Notes: a model not told the origin generated them from the letters alone. A stretch of DNA of 64,000 bases from Chitinophaga lutea (GCF_003813775.1 NZ_RPDH01000003.1:496001-560000); one strand, 5' to 3'; shown: positions 49,546 through 58,544, counted from the first letter of the stretch. Numbers and translations are program-made.

Positions 49546-50778
49546 ATGAGAACTGTATTGTATTCCATTGTGCTGGTTAGCCTGCTGGCTTTTACGGCAG
49601 ACAGGAAAGACGAGGGATTTGTCAACAGCAATTTTTCTTTCGTGCAGCAGCAGCTGAAGTTCATGCTGAAGGAAACGGAAACGCGGAACAAGCTCGCTTT
49701 CCCGCGCACCACCGATGCCTCCGGCAAAATGACCACGACGAACATGTACGACTGGACGCCCGGTTTTTTCCCCGGCAGCCTCTGGTATGCGTATGAGTAC
49801 AGCAAAGACCCTGCGCTGCAGCAGGAAGCCGTGGCCTGGACGGAGAAGCTGGAGCCGCTGAAGGATTTTACCCAACACCACGACCTCGGTTTTATGGTGT
49901 ATTGCAGCTACGGGAACGCTTACCGCCTCACCGGCAACAAAGCGTACCGCGACATCCTGATCCAGAGCGCCCGCTCCCTGAGCACGCGTTTCAGCCCTGT
50001 GACCGGCAGCATCAAATCGTGGAACCAGTTTAAATCCTGGCACGGCGACAAGCGGTATTATTACCCGGTGATCATCGACAACATGATGAACCTGGAGCTG
50101 CTGTTTTTCGCGGCCCGCGAAACCGGCGACACCAGCTTCCGCCACATCGCGGTGACCCATGCGGCCACGGCCATGAAGAACCAGATCCGGAAAGATTACA
50201 GTTCTTATCATGTGGTGTGTTACGATTCGCTGACCGGTAAAGTGGAAGGCCGCGAAACCGCGCAGGGGTATGCGGACAATTCCACCTGGGCGAGGGGACA
50301 GGCATGGGGCATCTATGGTTTTACCATGGTGTACCGCGAAACGAAAGATCCCCGCTTCCTCAAAACGGCGGAGGGCATGGCAGACTTTTTCCTCGATCAT
50401 AAAAACCTGCCGGCGGATAAAGTGCCGTACTGGGACTTTAATGCCGGTGAAAAAGGGTACGAGCCCGGCGTGAATTCCAACGCCCTGAAAGTGACCACCA
50501 GATACCGCGACGCTTCCGCCGCCGCCATCACCGCTTCCGCGTTGTTCGAGCTGAGCGGTTATGTAAAAGGCAAAGAACAGAAGTACCGCAAGGCGGCTAT
50601 CCGGATGCTGCGTACGCTCGGGAGCCCCGCTTACAGGGCGCCGGCCGGCGGTAACGGTAACTTCGTGCTGATGCACAGCGTGGGCAGCATCCCGCATAAA
50701 AGCGAGATCGATGTGCCCCTGGTATATGCGGATTATTATTTCGCAGAGGCATTGCAGCGCTACCGCGCTTCGTTATAA
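49546..50778 (+). CDS. GH88 unsaturated glucuronyl hydrolase
   Basis: Enzyme of 410 residues that removes 4,5-unsaturated glucuronate from oligosaccharides made by lyases, by hydration of the double bond. It has the alpha/alpha toroid family stretches YDWTPGFFPGSLWYAYEYS, HHDLGFMVYCSYGNAYRLTG, YYPVIIDNMMNLELLFFAA and YADNSTWARGQAWGIYGF. Asp113 (HHDLGF) and Asp178 (IIDNMM) correspond to the two catalytic aspartates of the Bacillus enzyme. A hydrophobic N-terminus (LYSIVLVSLLAFTA) suggests export to the periplasm. It is a logical partner for the PL8 lyase. The operon ends at the terminator at 50813-50845. Confidence 0.93.
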   Translation: MRTVLYSIVLVSLLAFTADRKDEGFVNSNFSFVQQQLKFMLKETETRNKLAFPRTTDASGKMTTTNMYDWTPGFFPGSLWYAYEYSKDPALQQEAVAWTEKLEPLKDFTQHHDLGFMVYCSYGNAYRLTGNKAYRDILIQSARSLSTRFSPVTGSIKSWNQFKSWHGDKRYYYPVIIDNMMNLELLFFAARETGDTSFRHIAVTHAATAMKNQIRKDYSSYHVVCYDSLTGKVEGRETAQGYADNSTWARGQAWGIYGFTMVYRETKDPRFLKTAEGMADFFLDHKNLPADKVPYWDFNAGEKGYEPGVNSNALKVTTRYRDASAAAITASALFELSGYVKGKEQKYRKAAIRMLRTLGSPAYRAPAGGNGNFVLMHSVGSIPHKSEIDVPLVYADYYFAEALQRYRASL

Positions 50779-50812
50779 TACTTTTTGAGTAAGGTACAGG
50801 AGTCAAAAAGGG

Positions 50813-50845
50813 GGAGCGTTCCGGGGGGAACGCTCCTTTTGTTTT
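50813..50845 (+). terminator. Intrinsic terminator after GH88
   Basis: A perfect 10-bp stem, GGAGCGTTCC (50813-50822) with GGAACGCTCC (50827-50836), has a GGGG loop and is followed by TTTTGTTTT. It is preceded by a run of As, so it may also act on the opposite strand. It ends the susCD-GH88 transcript. Confidence 0.9.
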
Positions 50846-50869
50846 GACTTGGATATGCAGGGATATGTT
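50838..50869 (+). promoter_or_regulatory. Possible promoter of the GH5-like gene
   Basis: TTTG (50838-50841) and TATATTGG (50862-50869) are spaced by 20 bp, the usual -33/-7 distance. TATATTGG differs by one base from TAnnTTTG. The -33 element overlaps the T tract of the GH88 terminator. A start near 50876 would leave a leader of ~35 bases before ATG 50911. Confidence 0.4.
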
Positions 50870-50910
50870 TCTATATTGGATGCGTCCACGCAATCACCTA
50901 AACGTAAATT

Positions 50911-52041
50911 ATGTATAAACAATTCCTCGTTGCCTTGTCTGCAGCCGCTCTTTTCAGCTGCGGGCAGCCTCAAACAAAAGAAACGGAAACCGCTCAAACA
51001 GGTGTCTGGGACGCCGCCAAAGCCAATGAATGGTACGCAAAACAGGGATGGCTCGTAGGGGCCAACTACATCACCGGCTCGGCCATTAACCAGCTGGAAA
51101 TGTGGCAGGCCGAAACCTTCGATACCGCCGCCGTCGACCGCGAACTGGGCCTGGCCGCAGGCATCGGTATGAATACCATGCGCGTGTTCCTGCACGACCT
51201 GCTGCACCAGCAGGACCCGGAGGGGTACTTCAAACGCATGGAGCAATTCCTGCAGATCGCTGACAAACACAAAATCCGCATCATGTTCGTGCTGTTCGAT
51301 TCCGTATGGGACCCGAATCCCGTAGCCGGTAAACAGCGCGATCCCAGACCGCATGTGCACAACTCCGGCTGGGTGCAGAGCCCGGGTATCAAAGTGCTTC
51401 AGGATAGCACCCAATATCCCCGCCTGGAAAAATACGTAACGGAAACGGTGAAGAAATTCGCCAACGATCCGCGCGTGGTGTGCTGGGATGTATGGAACGA
51501 GCCGGATAATCCCAATGTAAGTGCATACGGTCCCGTCGAACTGAAAAACAAAGTGGATTACGTATTGCCGCTGCTGGGCAAGGTATTCGCCTGGGCGCGC
51601 GCCGCAGCGCCGGTACAACCGCTGACCAGCGGGGTATGGGCCGGTAACTGGGAAGCCGATTCCACGCTGAAACCCATCGAACGGTTAATGATCGCCGAAT
51701 CTGACGTGATCTCGTTCCACACGTACGACGACAGCACGGAAGTGGAAAAACGCATCGCGCAGCTGAAACGCTATCAGAAACCGCTCATCTGTACCGAATA
51801 CATGGCGCGGCCGCGCAACAGCACTTTCGAAAGCATCCTGCCCATCTTTAAAAAACATAAAGTGGCGGCCTATAACTGGGGCTTCATCGAAGGCAAGTCG
51901 CAAACCAATTATCCCTGGGATACCTGGACCAAACAGTACACCGCCGAGCCGGAGCTTTGGTTCCATGATATTTTCCGGAAAAACGGGGAACCGTACCGGC
52001 AAACGGAAGTCGATTTTATCAGGCAGATCACGAAACAATAA
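50911..52041 (+). CDS. GH5-like (cellulase-family) lipoprotein glycosidase
   Basis: Lipoprotein of 376 residues (lipobox ALFSC, Cys17) with a TIM-barrel glycosidase of clan GH-A. The start of the barrel reads GANYITGSAINQLEMW, with IGMNTMRVFLHDLLH at strand 2. The acid/base is in CWDVWNEPDNPN (Glu197) and the nucleophile is in KPLICTEYMARP (Glu296), the spacing expected for GH5. Bacteroidota homologues are usually called cellulase-family or endo-1,4-beta-mannosidase/xylanase without proof of substrate. In the context of PL8 and GH88 it may cut the glucan-type backbone or a side chain of an acidic polysaccharide. Its stop codon lies in a long hairpin. Confidence 0.88.
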   Translation: MYKQFLVALSAAALFSCGQPQTKETETAQTGVWDAAKANEWYAKQGWLVGANYITGSAINQLEMWQAETFDTAAVDRELGLAAGIGMNTMRVFLHDLLHQQDPEGYFKRMEQFLQIADKHKIRIMFVLFDSVWDPNPVAGKQRDPRPHVHNSGWVQSPGIKVLQDSTQYPRLEKYVTETVKKFANDPRVVCWDVWNEPDNPNVSAYGPVELKNKVDYVLPLLGKVFAWARAAAPVQPLTSGVWAGNWEADSTLKPIERLMIAESDVISFHTYDDSTEVEKRIAQLKRYQKPLICTEYMARPRNSTFESILPIFKKHKVAAYNWGFIEGKSQTNYPWDTWTKQYTAEPELWFHDIFRKNGEPYRQTEVDFIRQITKQ

Positions 52042-52081
52042 GAAGATGGGCCATCTCAAAGAAGAGATGGCCCATCTTCTT
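52040..52081 (+). terminator. 18-bp perfect hairpin overlapping the stop codon of the GH5-like gene
   Basis: AAGAAGATGGGCCATCTC (52040-52057) and its exact reverse complement (52064-52081) form an 18-bp stem with a 6-base loop AAAGAA. The stop codon TAA at 52039-52041 overlaps the first base pairs. No long T run follows, so it may act as an mRNA 3' stabiliser or weak terminator rather than a classical one. Confidence 0.6.
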
Positions 52082-52330
52082 TCTCTGATAATGCGGCGGC
52101 AGCGATGGATAAAGTAAATGGAACTATCGAAGTGATCACCAAACTCAAAGAAAGAGACGTCCATTCTCTTTCTCTGATAATGCGGCGGCAGCTATGGATA
52201 AAGTAAATGGAACTATCGAAGTGATCACCAACCTAAAAGAAAGAGATGGTCGATTTTCTTTCCTCCGATAATATTGCGGCGTCGATGGATAAAAGTAAAT
52301 GAGAGCTATCGACTTCATCATCAATATTAG
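52058..52330 (+). repeat. Three tandem copies of a ~89-bp intergenic repeat
   Basis: Copy 1 is 52058-52146, copy 2 is 52147-52235 and copy 3 is about 52236-52330. Copies 1 and 2 are nearly identical over most of the unit; copy 3 has diverged with small insertions. Each unit starts with an imperfect hairpin (AAAGAAAGAGA... pairing with ...TCTCTTT) and continues with GATAATGCGGCGGCAGC and GGAACTATCGAAGTGATCAC. Each unit contains an ATGGATAAA that could open a short frame. The period is not a multiple of three, so the array is not a coding repeat. Confidence 0.8.
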
Positions 52331-52340
52331 TTGCAGGAAG

Positions 52341-52370
52341 CAGCGGTCTGAAACAGGGCCGCTGTTTTTT
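52341..52370 (+). terminator. Intrinsic terminator after the tandem repeats
   Basis: CAGCGG (52341-52346) pairs with CCGCTG (52359-52364); inside, CTG-AAA-CAG extends the stem imperfectly. Six Ts follow directly (52365-52370). It should end the GH5-like transcript. The rest of the gap up to 52594 is AT-rich and holds a promoter-like element. Confidence 0.7.
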
Positions 52371-52459
52371 GTTTGAGCACATGGCAAACCTTTGCACAAA
52401 TAATAATCTAACAATTAAATCAGTAAAAACAATACCATTTATTCATTTTACGAATAATT

Positions 52460-52467
52460 TACATTTG
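52460..52467 (+). promoter_or_regulatory. Bacteroidota-type -7 element TACATTTG
   Basis: TACATTTG fits TAnnTTTG exactly, 135 bp before the ATG at 52595 in the AT-rich part of the 553-bp gap. No clear -33 element is seen. If used, it would give a leader of about 120 bases. Confidence 0.35.
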
Positions 52468-52594
52468 ATCTTCCCGGTAACCGGCGGTTGTCTGCCTTTT
52501 GTATTTTCCCTCCCGCATACATACTAACTGCTGTTTCCCTGCTTAATTTCTACCTGATATATTGCACGTTCCATTGTCACTCAAACCTAAATCG

Positions 52595-55500
52595 ATGAAA
52601 AAACTATTGCTACTGTTTTTGTTTGTACTATTCGCATGCCCTGTTGTTAACGCCCAGTTCCCCGGTGTTAAACAGAACGTCAACGATCCCTCGCTTCCGC
52701 ACTGGGCCAAACTCATGTACGCGGACGACCCTAACGTCTGGGAGGTGGACAAGGCATATGAAGCTTACTTCCGGGAACATCCTTTCGTCAAAACCACGCA
52801 TACCCAGTATTACAAACACTGGCGCGCGTATGTCGACAAATTCGTCAATGAAAAAGGGTTCGCCGTTTATCCTACGAACGCTGCGCTGGAAGAGAAAGCC
52901 CGGCTGTTCCGGTCGCGGCAGGCCAGGGAGGAAAACGCCCGGGTAGCCGCCGCCGCTGCGGTTTCCGGCGTATCGGCATGGACTTTTGCCGGGCCCAACG
53001 AAACGTACTTCATAGATGAAGGCGGGGCGCCCAACACCAACAAGCCCGTTTCATGGCACGCCAACATCTATTCGTTCGACCGTTCGCTCTCCAACCCCCA
53101 GATCGCGTATTGCGGCGCGGAAGGCGGCGGGATGTACAAAACAACCAACAAAGGGCAGACCTGGACCTTCATTACGCCCAACCTCAACATGTCTACCGCC
53201 AAAACGGTGAAGGTGCATCCCGCCAACCCGGATGTATTCTTTTTTGGCGGCAACGGCAACCTGTACAAAAGCACGGATGGCGGCAGCACCTACAGTACCG
53301 TGGGCACCGGCATGGGCGAAGTGCGCGACATCAATTTCGTTGGCACCTCGTCGAACATGCTGGTAGCCGCGCAGAACGGGATCTACCGCTCTACGGACAA
53401 CGGCAATTCATTTTCGCTGGTACAGGCGGGCAGCTCCTGGAACGTAACCGCCAAGGCGAACGATTCTTCGGTTATTTTCGCGTTGGTGTATAACGCCGCG
53501 TCCAAGCTCACGCAGTTTTACAAGTCCACCAACAGCGGCGCCTCCTTCACCCTCAAGAGCACGGGCTGGTTCAGCATCGGCGCCGGTGAAGACAACCCTG
53601 GCGGACGGCTGGCCGTAACGCCCGCCGCGCCTAACAAGGTGTACGCCCTGCTGGTGGGCAGCGCCGCCAGTCCCTCCACCCGCGCGTTCAACGGATTTAT
53701 CGGCACCTACGTCAGCAGCGACGCCGGCGAAACCTGGACGCTGCCGCAGAACTACCTGGGCGCGCCCTACGATAACACCGAGAACCCGGACGGCACCCGC
53801 AAACGTCCCAACCTGATGAACTTCCCCTGGGAGCCTGCCGGAGGGTACAACCAGATCCTCTACAACACCTGGATCGCCGCTTCAACGCTGGACTCCAACA
53901 AGGTGCTGATAGGAGGGCTCAGTCTTTACCGTTCAGACAATGGCGCCGCGGGATATAAAACGGTCGGCGGGTACGCCGGCAGTATCAGCGGCATCCACCC
54001 CGACGTGCAGACCATCAAGGTGTACAACACCGGCGCTTCCAGCGAAGAAACCTGGCTGACGACAGACGGCGGCATCAATTATTCCACCGATTTCTTCACC
54101 ACCAATAACCACGTGGCGATCAACTACGGCATCTATGCGGGTGAGTTCTGGGGTTTCGGGCAGGGATGGAACGAAGACGTGATGGTGGGCGGTAAATACC
54201 ACACCGGTAACGGCGGGTATTTCCAGGACTATCCTGACAGGAAGTTCCTGCGGCTGGGAGGAGCGGAATCGCCAACGGGATACGTCAACCCGGCGGAAAA
54301 CCGGAAAACGTATTTTTCCGATGTGAACGGGCGCATCCTGCCCACCACCATGGAAGGCTCCCTCGGCAACTTCGGAATGAACATCGATCCCAACGAAAGC
54401 TACGGCGCGGTGGAAAGTTCCACGCTGGCCTTTGACCCGCGTTGTTACAATACCGTATTCACCGGTTACCAGAACAAGATTTACAAAAGCGTGGATGGTG
54501 GCAGCGTGTTCAACGTGTTATACACCTTTGGCACCGCCACCAACGATCCCATCCGGTGGATCGAAATATCCCGCGTCAATCCCGATGTGATATTCGCTTT
54601 TCAGAAAGTCGGCTCCGCCGGCAAACTCTGGAAAAGCACCAATGCCGGCGTCAGCTGGGCGGAGGTGACGCTGCCGCTGACAGATCAGCAGCGGATGTCG
54701 TTTACCCTGAGCGGCAACAGCGCCGACGAACTGTGGATTGCGTTCCGCTACGGGAAAACAGGGCAGCGGGTATACCGCACCACCAATGGCGGCGGCAGCT
54801 GGACCAATCTCACCACCACTGCCGTGGATGATGAACTGCGTGGCATCGTTCACCAGCTGGGCACGAACGGCGGGGTTTACCTTTACACCAAAAACAAGGG
54901 CATCCACTATCGCAACGATGCCCTTGGCGACTGGACGCCATATGGCAACGGCATACCGGTCATTTTCGACCTCACGAAATCCATTCCTTTTTACCGCGAT
55001 GAGAAACTGCGCGCAGCCTCCTACGGTACCGGCATCTGGGAAACGCCTTTTTATGAATCGTCTGCCGTGAAAGCACAAATCACGGTGGACAAACGCACCG
55101 CCAATTGCGGCGCCATGGAAATTCCGCAATTCCGGTTCTCCAGTTATTCCGTCAACAAGGCAGGCGCTACGTTTGCCTGGTCGTTTCCCGGCGGCACACC
55201 GGATACTTCCAACGCCGTTAATCCTGTGGTGACCTACAAAAACGCCGGCAACTACAATGTAACGCTCACGGTGACCAATCCCGGCGGCGCGGCTAACACG
55301 CAGACCTATACGAATTTCATCACCGTTACAGGCAACTGCAGCTTCCTGCTGCGCACGCCGGAGAACCCGCTGAACCCGGCAACCGGCCTGAACTACCGCT
55401 ACTTTGAAGGCACCTGGACGGCGCTGCCGGATTTCAACGCGCTCACCGCTGCTGAAACGGGAACGGTCACCCAGCCGGACCTGGCGCCCCGCAACAGGAA

Positions 55501-57040
55501 CGATAATTTCGGTTTTGAATTCAAGGGGTATGTGGATGTGCCGACAGACGGCATCTACACCTTTTACCTCAACTCCGACGACGGCAGCCGGTTATACATC
55601 GGCAGCACGCTGGTGGTGGACCACGACGGGCTTCACGGCGCCACGGAAAAATCCGGCACCATCGGTCTGAAGGCTGGCAAACACGCGGTCACCATCAAAT
55701 ACTTTGAAGCCACCGGTGCGGAAAGCCTGGCGGTCAGCTATGCCGGCCCCGGCATCGCCAGGCAGGCCATCCCCGCGGGCGCGTATTACAGGGATGCAAC
55801 CGCTTCCTGCACCACGCCGGCTCCCATCAGTAAAGCGGCCTGGACCGTCTACTCCTTCAGCAGCCAGGAAACAACCGGGGAAGGCGCCAATAACGGCCGC
55901 GCCATTCATGCCATAGACGGCAACACCACTACTTTCTGGCACACGAAGTGGAGCGGTGGCAGCGACCCGTTGCCGCATGAGATACAGATCGATCTCGGAA
56001 CGACCTATGCGTTGAGCAGCCTGCAATACCTGCCGCGCCAGGACGGCGGGACCAACGGCATTGCCAGGAACTATGAAATATATGTCAGCAACGATCCCGC
56101 CAACTGGGGCGCAGCCGTGGCTACCGGCACCTTTGCCGCCACCACTGCGGAAAAAACAGCGACGTTCACCGCCAAAAACGGCCGCTACGTACGCTTCCGC
56201 GTGCTGACCTCCAACGCCACGCCTTATGTGTCCGCCGCTGAAATCGGCCTTACGGGGTGCCCGCTGGCTACGGCTTGTTCCGCTACCGGCAACATCCTGC
56301 GGGAACGCTGGAGTAACCGCGGTAACGTAACGCTGTCTTCATTCGACTTCACGCAGGCGCCGGACAGCATCAGTCAGCCGACTATTTTCGAAGGCCCCAC
56401 CAACGCGGGCGACAGTTACGTGAGCCGTATCAGGGGATATATCTGCGCGCCGCAAACCGGTAATTACACGTTCTGGATCGCCAGCGACGACGATAGTGAT
56501 CTCTACCTCAGCACGGACGATAACCCGGCCAACAAAACCCGCATCGCCTATATTGCCAATAACTACGCCGGCGTGCGGGAATGGACGAAACTTTCCACCC
56601 AGCAGTCGGCCGCCGTTCCATTAGTAGCCGGCAAGCGGTACTACATCGAAGCGGTGCATAAAGAAGGCGGTGGCGGCGATAACCTGGCCGTAGGCTGGCA
56701 GCTCCCGGACGCAACCATGGAAAGGCCGATCGCGGGCAGCAGGCTGTCTCCCGCCACAGCGCTGCAACTGTATACGAAGAATCCGGCGGAGAGCAAACTT
56801 GCGGACGGAATTTCCCTGTATCCCACACTGATCAGGAGAGGACAACCGGTGCGCGTGGTATCCGGCAAAGCGGAAAAGATAGCCGTGAGGGTATTCAACA
56901 TGCAAGGGAAACAGGTATGGACAGGGCGCATGGAATCCGGCGGCGACATCCCGACGGATGGTTTGGTGCCCGGCATCTATATCTGCAACATCCGTTCTGA
57001 CAGGCAGATCATGAACGTCAGGTTCATTGTGACGGACTAA
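52595..57040 (+). CDS. Large T9SS-exported BNR/sortilin-like protein with PKD, PA14 and F5/8C modules
   Basis: Secreted multidomain protein of 1481 residues. Signal peptide MKKLLLLFLFVLFACPVVNA. Residues ~120-820 are BNR/sortilin-type propeller repeats (GGGMYKTTNKGQTWTFITP, GNLYKSTDGGSTYSTVG, KIYKSVDGGSVFNVLYTF). A PKD domain follows (~830-915, FAWSFPGGTPDTSNAVNP), then PA14 (~918-1068, IYTFYLNSDDGSRLYIGST), an F5/8 type C sandwich (~1072-1222, AIDGNTTTFWHTKW), a second PA14-like domain (YTFWIASDDDSDLYLSTDD) and a T9SS sorting tail (ISLYPTLIRRGQPVRVVSG onward). It is probably a surface carbohydrate-binding or glycosidase-like protein; the propeller could be catalytic, but no catalytic residue is assigned. 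An in-frame TTG at 52562 was rejected. It stands alone. Confidence 0.9.
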   Translation: MKKLLLLFLFVLFACPVVNAQFPGVKQNVNDPSLPHWAKLMYADDPNVWEVDKAYEAYFREHPFVKTTHTQYYKHWRAYVDKFVNEKGFAVYPTNAALEEKARLFRSRQAREENARVAAAAAVSGVSAWTFAGPNETYFIDEGGAPNTNKPVSWHANIYSFDRSLSNPQIAYCGAEGGGMYKTTNKGQTWTFITPNLNMSTAKTVKVHPANPDVFFFGGNGNLYKSTDGGSTYSTVGTGMGEVRDINFVGTSSNMLVAAQNGIYRSTDNGNSFSLVQAGSSWNVTAKANDSSVIFALVYNAASKLTQFYKSTNSGASFTLKSTGWFSIGAGEDNPGGRLAVTPAAPNKVYALLVGSAASPSTRAFNGFIGTYVSSDAGETWTLPQNYLGAPYDNTENPDGTRKRPNLMNFPWEPAGGYNQILYNTWIAASTLDSNKVLIGGLSLYRSDNGAAGYKTVGGYAGSISGIHPDVQTIKVYNTGASSEETWLTTDGGINYSTDFFTTNNHVAINYGIYAGEFWGFGQGWNEDVMVGGKYHTGNGGYFQDYPDRKFLRLGGAESPTGYVNPAENRKTYFSDVNGRILPTTMEGSLGNFGMNIDPNESYGAVESSTLAFDPRCYNTVFTGYQNKIYKSVDGGSVFNVLYTFGTATNDPIRWIEISRVNPDVIFAFQKVGSAGKLWKSTNAGVSWAEVTLPLTDQQRMSFTLSGNSADELWIAFRYGKTGQRVYRTTNGGGSWTNLTTTAVDDELRGIVHQLGTNGGVYLYTKNKGIHYRNDALGDWTPYGNGIPVIFDLTKSIPFYRDEKLRAASYGTGIWETPFYESSAVKAQITVDKRTANCGAMEIPQFRFSSYSVNKAGATFAWSFPGGTPDTSNAVNPVVTYKNAGNYNVTLTVTNPGGAANTQTYTNFITVTGNCSFLLRTPENPLNPATGLNYRYFEGTWTALPDFNALTAAETGTVTQPDLAPRNRNDNFGFEFKGYVDVPTDGIYTFYLNSDDGSRLYIGSTLVVDHDGLHGATEKSGTIGLKAGKHAVTIKYFEATGAESLAVSYAGPGIARQAIPAGAYYRDATASCTTPAPISKAAWTVYSFSSQETTGEGANNGRAIHAIDGNTTTFWHTKWSGGSDPLPHEIQIDLGTTYALSSLQYLPRQDGGTNGIARNYEIYVSNDPANWGAAVATGTFAATTAEKTATFTAKNGRYVRFRVLTSNATPYVSAAEIGLTGCPLATACSATGNILRERWSNRGNVTLSSFDFTQAPDSISQPTIFEGPTNAGDSYVSRIRGYICAPQTGNYTFWIASDDDSDLYLSTDDNPANKTRIAYIANNYAGVREWTKLSTQQSAAVPLVAGKRYYIEAVHKEGGGGDNLAVGWQLPDATMERPIAGSRLSPATALQLYTKNPAESKLADGISLYPTLIRRGQPVRVVSGKAEKIAVRVFNMQGKQVWTGRMESGGDIPTDGLVPGIYICNIRSDRQIMNVRFIVTD

Positions 57041-57055
57041 AAACGGATCAAGCTG

Positions 57056-57111
57056 AACAGGCCACCTGGCGCGCCCGGAAAGCGAGCGTGCCGGGTGGCT
57101 TGTTATTTTTT
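57056..57111 (+). terminator. Intrinsic terminator after the BNR/PA14 gene
   Basis: AACAGGCCACCTGGC (from 57056) pairs, with few mismatches, with GCCGGGTGGCTTGTT (57090-57104), and six Ts follow. It lies 15 bp after the stop at 57040 and reaches the stop of the convergent NmrA-like gene, so it may serve both. Confidence 0.75.
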
Positions 57112-58000
57112 ACCGCTTCGTTAATACCTCCGGCAGGAATGCTTCCGCATAGTCTTCCACGAACCTGTTGAAATCCCGTGCAGCCCTGCCCGTTACCGCT
57201 TCGATATCGCCCGATACTTCCGCCGCCTCGCCACGCCCGTAATGCGCGTAGTCTTCGATCAGTCCTGCTGCCTGCCATTCAGGGAAGCCGGCCGCGATGA
57301 GCGCCTGGTGCATTGCATCCGGCGGTACGTCGATGTACTGGATATCGCGGCCCAGTGCGGCAGACAGGGTGGCTGCGATCTGCCGGTGCGTGATGGCCTG
57401 CGGGCCGGTGAGGGTATAGATTCTGTTTTCATGTACGGGATTGGTGAGCGCAGCGGCGGCCACTTCGGCAATGTCGCGGATATCCACGAGGCTCACCGGC
57501 GCCTCGCCGATGGTGGCGAAGAATTTTCCCTGTTGCATGATGGGCTCGCGAAAACCCAGCAATCCCTGCATGAAAAGATTGGGCCGCAGGAACGTGTATG
57601 CCATGCCGGAAGCCAGTATTTTTTCTTCCACCGCCGCGTGGTACCGGAGGAAACGCACCGGCGAATCCCTGTGCGCAGCGTATTGAGAAAGTTTGACAAT
57701 GTGCTGCACACCCGCCGCCTTCGCCGCATCGACGAACGCAATTTGAAGCGATTCCGCCTCCGGGCTTGAGTTGGTGAGGAGGAAGGCTCGCTCGATGCCC
57801 GATAGGGCGTTTTTGAGGCTCTTTTGGTCGTTTAAATCGCCTTCGACGACCTCCGCACCCGGGATGTGCGGCGTGGCACCGGTGGGGCGCACGAGGGCGC
57901 GGAAGGGGGTGCCTTTTTCTGCAAGCAGCTTCGCGAGTGCGGAACCGATGGTGCCGGTAGCGCCGGAAACCAGTATGGCCGGTAGTTTCGTGGTAGTCAT
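57110..58000 (-). CDS. NmrA-like NAD(P)-binding protein (atypical SDR)
   Basis: Protein of 296 residues with an N-terminal Rossmann motif, VSGATGTIGSALAKLL (glycine-rich GATGTIG), and NmrA-like stretches FRALVRPTG, VEGDLNDQKSL and FLRPNLFMQGLLGF. The usual SDR YxxxK catalytic pair is not evident, in line with NmrA/HSCARG-type proteins, which sense or use NADP(H) or act as quinone reductases of the QOR2 type. ATG 58000 is chosen because it starts six residues before the first strand; the frame is open upstream to 58126 but that part looks non-coding. It is a single gene, convergent with the BNR/PA14 gene. Confidence 0.88.
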   Translation of the reverse strand: MTTTKLPAILVSGATGTIGSALAKLLAEKGTPFRALVRPTGATPHIPGAEVVEGDLNDQKSLKNALSGIERAFLLTNSSPEAESLQIAFVDAAKAAGVQHIVKLSQYAAHRDSPVRFLRYHAAVEEKILASGMAYTFLRPNLFMQGLLGFREPIMQQGKFFATIGEAPVSLVDIRDIAEVAAAALTNPVHENRIYTLTGPQAITHRQIAATLSAALGRDIQYIDVPPDAMHQALIAAGFPEWQAAGLIEDYAHYGRGEAAEVSGDIEAVTGRAARDFNRFVEDYAEAFLPEVLTKR

Positions 58001-58536
58001 ATTCGTTTGTTTTAATGCCCCAAAATTATTCCCCGGTGCGCCGCCGGCCTTGTAAGAAAACGAAAACAGGCTCCCCGAAAAGAAGGGGAATCCCCCGTAA
58101 CCTGCATGAAACATTCGCCGTGCCATACCCTTTTCCCGCTACACCAAAGCGTTTTCCCTGCGGCTCTATAGGTCTTCGCTACCCTTCCGATACGGATACG
58201 TTACCCCTATAGGAGGTAACGTATAGGTGGCTTATAGATGGCGAACAGGTGGCGTAAGGGTATCGTTCCTTGAATGAAATCCTTTGTGGTAGCATGTTTA
58301 GCCCAGGTTTTTTCAGGCATTTTTGCCTGTTTCGGATATTGGGCGCCTCGTTTGGGTTGATAATGAGTGGGTTGTGATATTCCCCGGGCACTGCGGTTTT
58401 GAGGCGTTCGGAACCGGGACAGCATTCTTTTCCCGATGGCATTGGAGTGTGTCGAAGTGTAAAATGATTGGTTGATAGTCGTGAGCGTTCCCGGCAGTTA
58501 TTTTAAAAGTCTAGCGGTTTTGTAGACAAAAGCCCC
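58001..58536. other. Intergenic region with an isolated hairpin
   Basis: This ~540-bp stretch between the divergent NmrA-like and metN genes shows no convincing gene. It holds a perfect 10-bp hairpin, ATACGTTACC (58196-58205) with GGTAACGTAT (58215-58224), around the 9-base loop CCTATAGGA, and short related words (TATAGG, GGTGGC) around it. No riboswitch of a known class could be recognised by eye. Confidence 0.5.
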
Positions 58537-58544
58537 TATCTTTG
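58537..58544 (+). promoter_or_regulatory. Bacteroidota-type -7 element TATCTTTG of the met operon
   Basis: TATCTTTG fits TAnnTTTG exactly. A TTTG at 58519-58522 is only 14 bp upstream, shorter than usual. Transcription would start near 58551, just before the leader hairpin at 58560. Confidence 0.55.

Noticed and set aside
52042..52330. Possible CRISPR array
   Set aside because: The units are directly adjacent without unique spacers and only three copies exist, so this is a plain tandem repeat.
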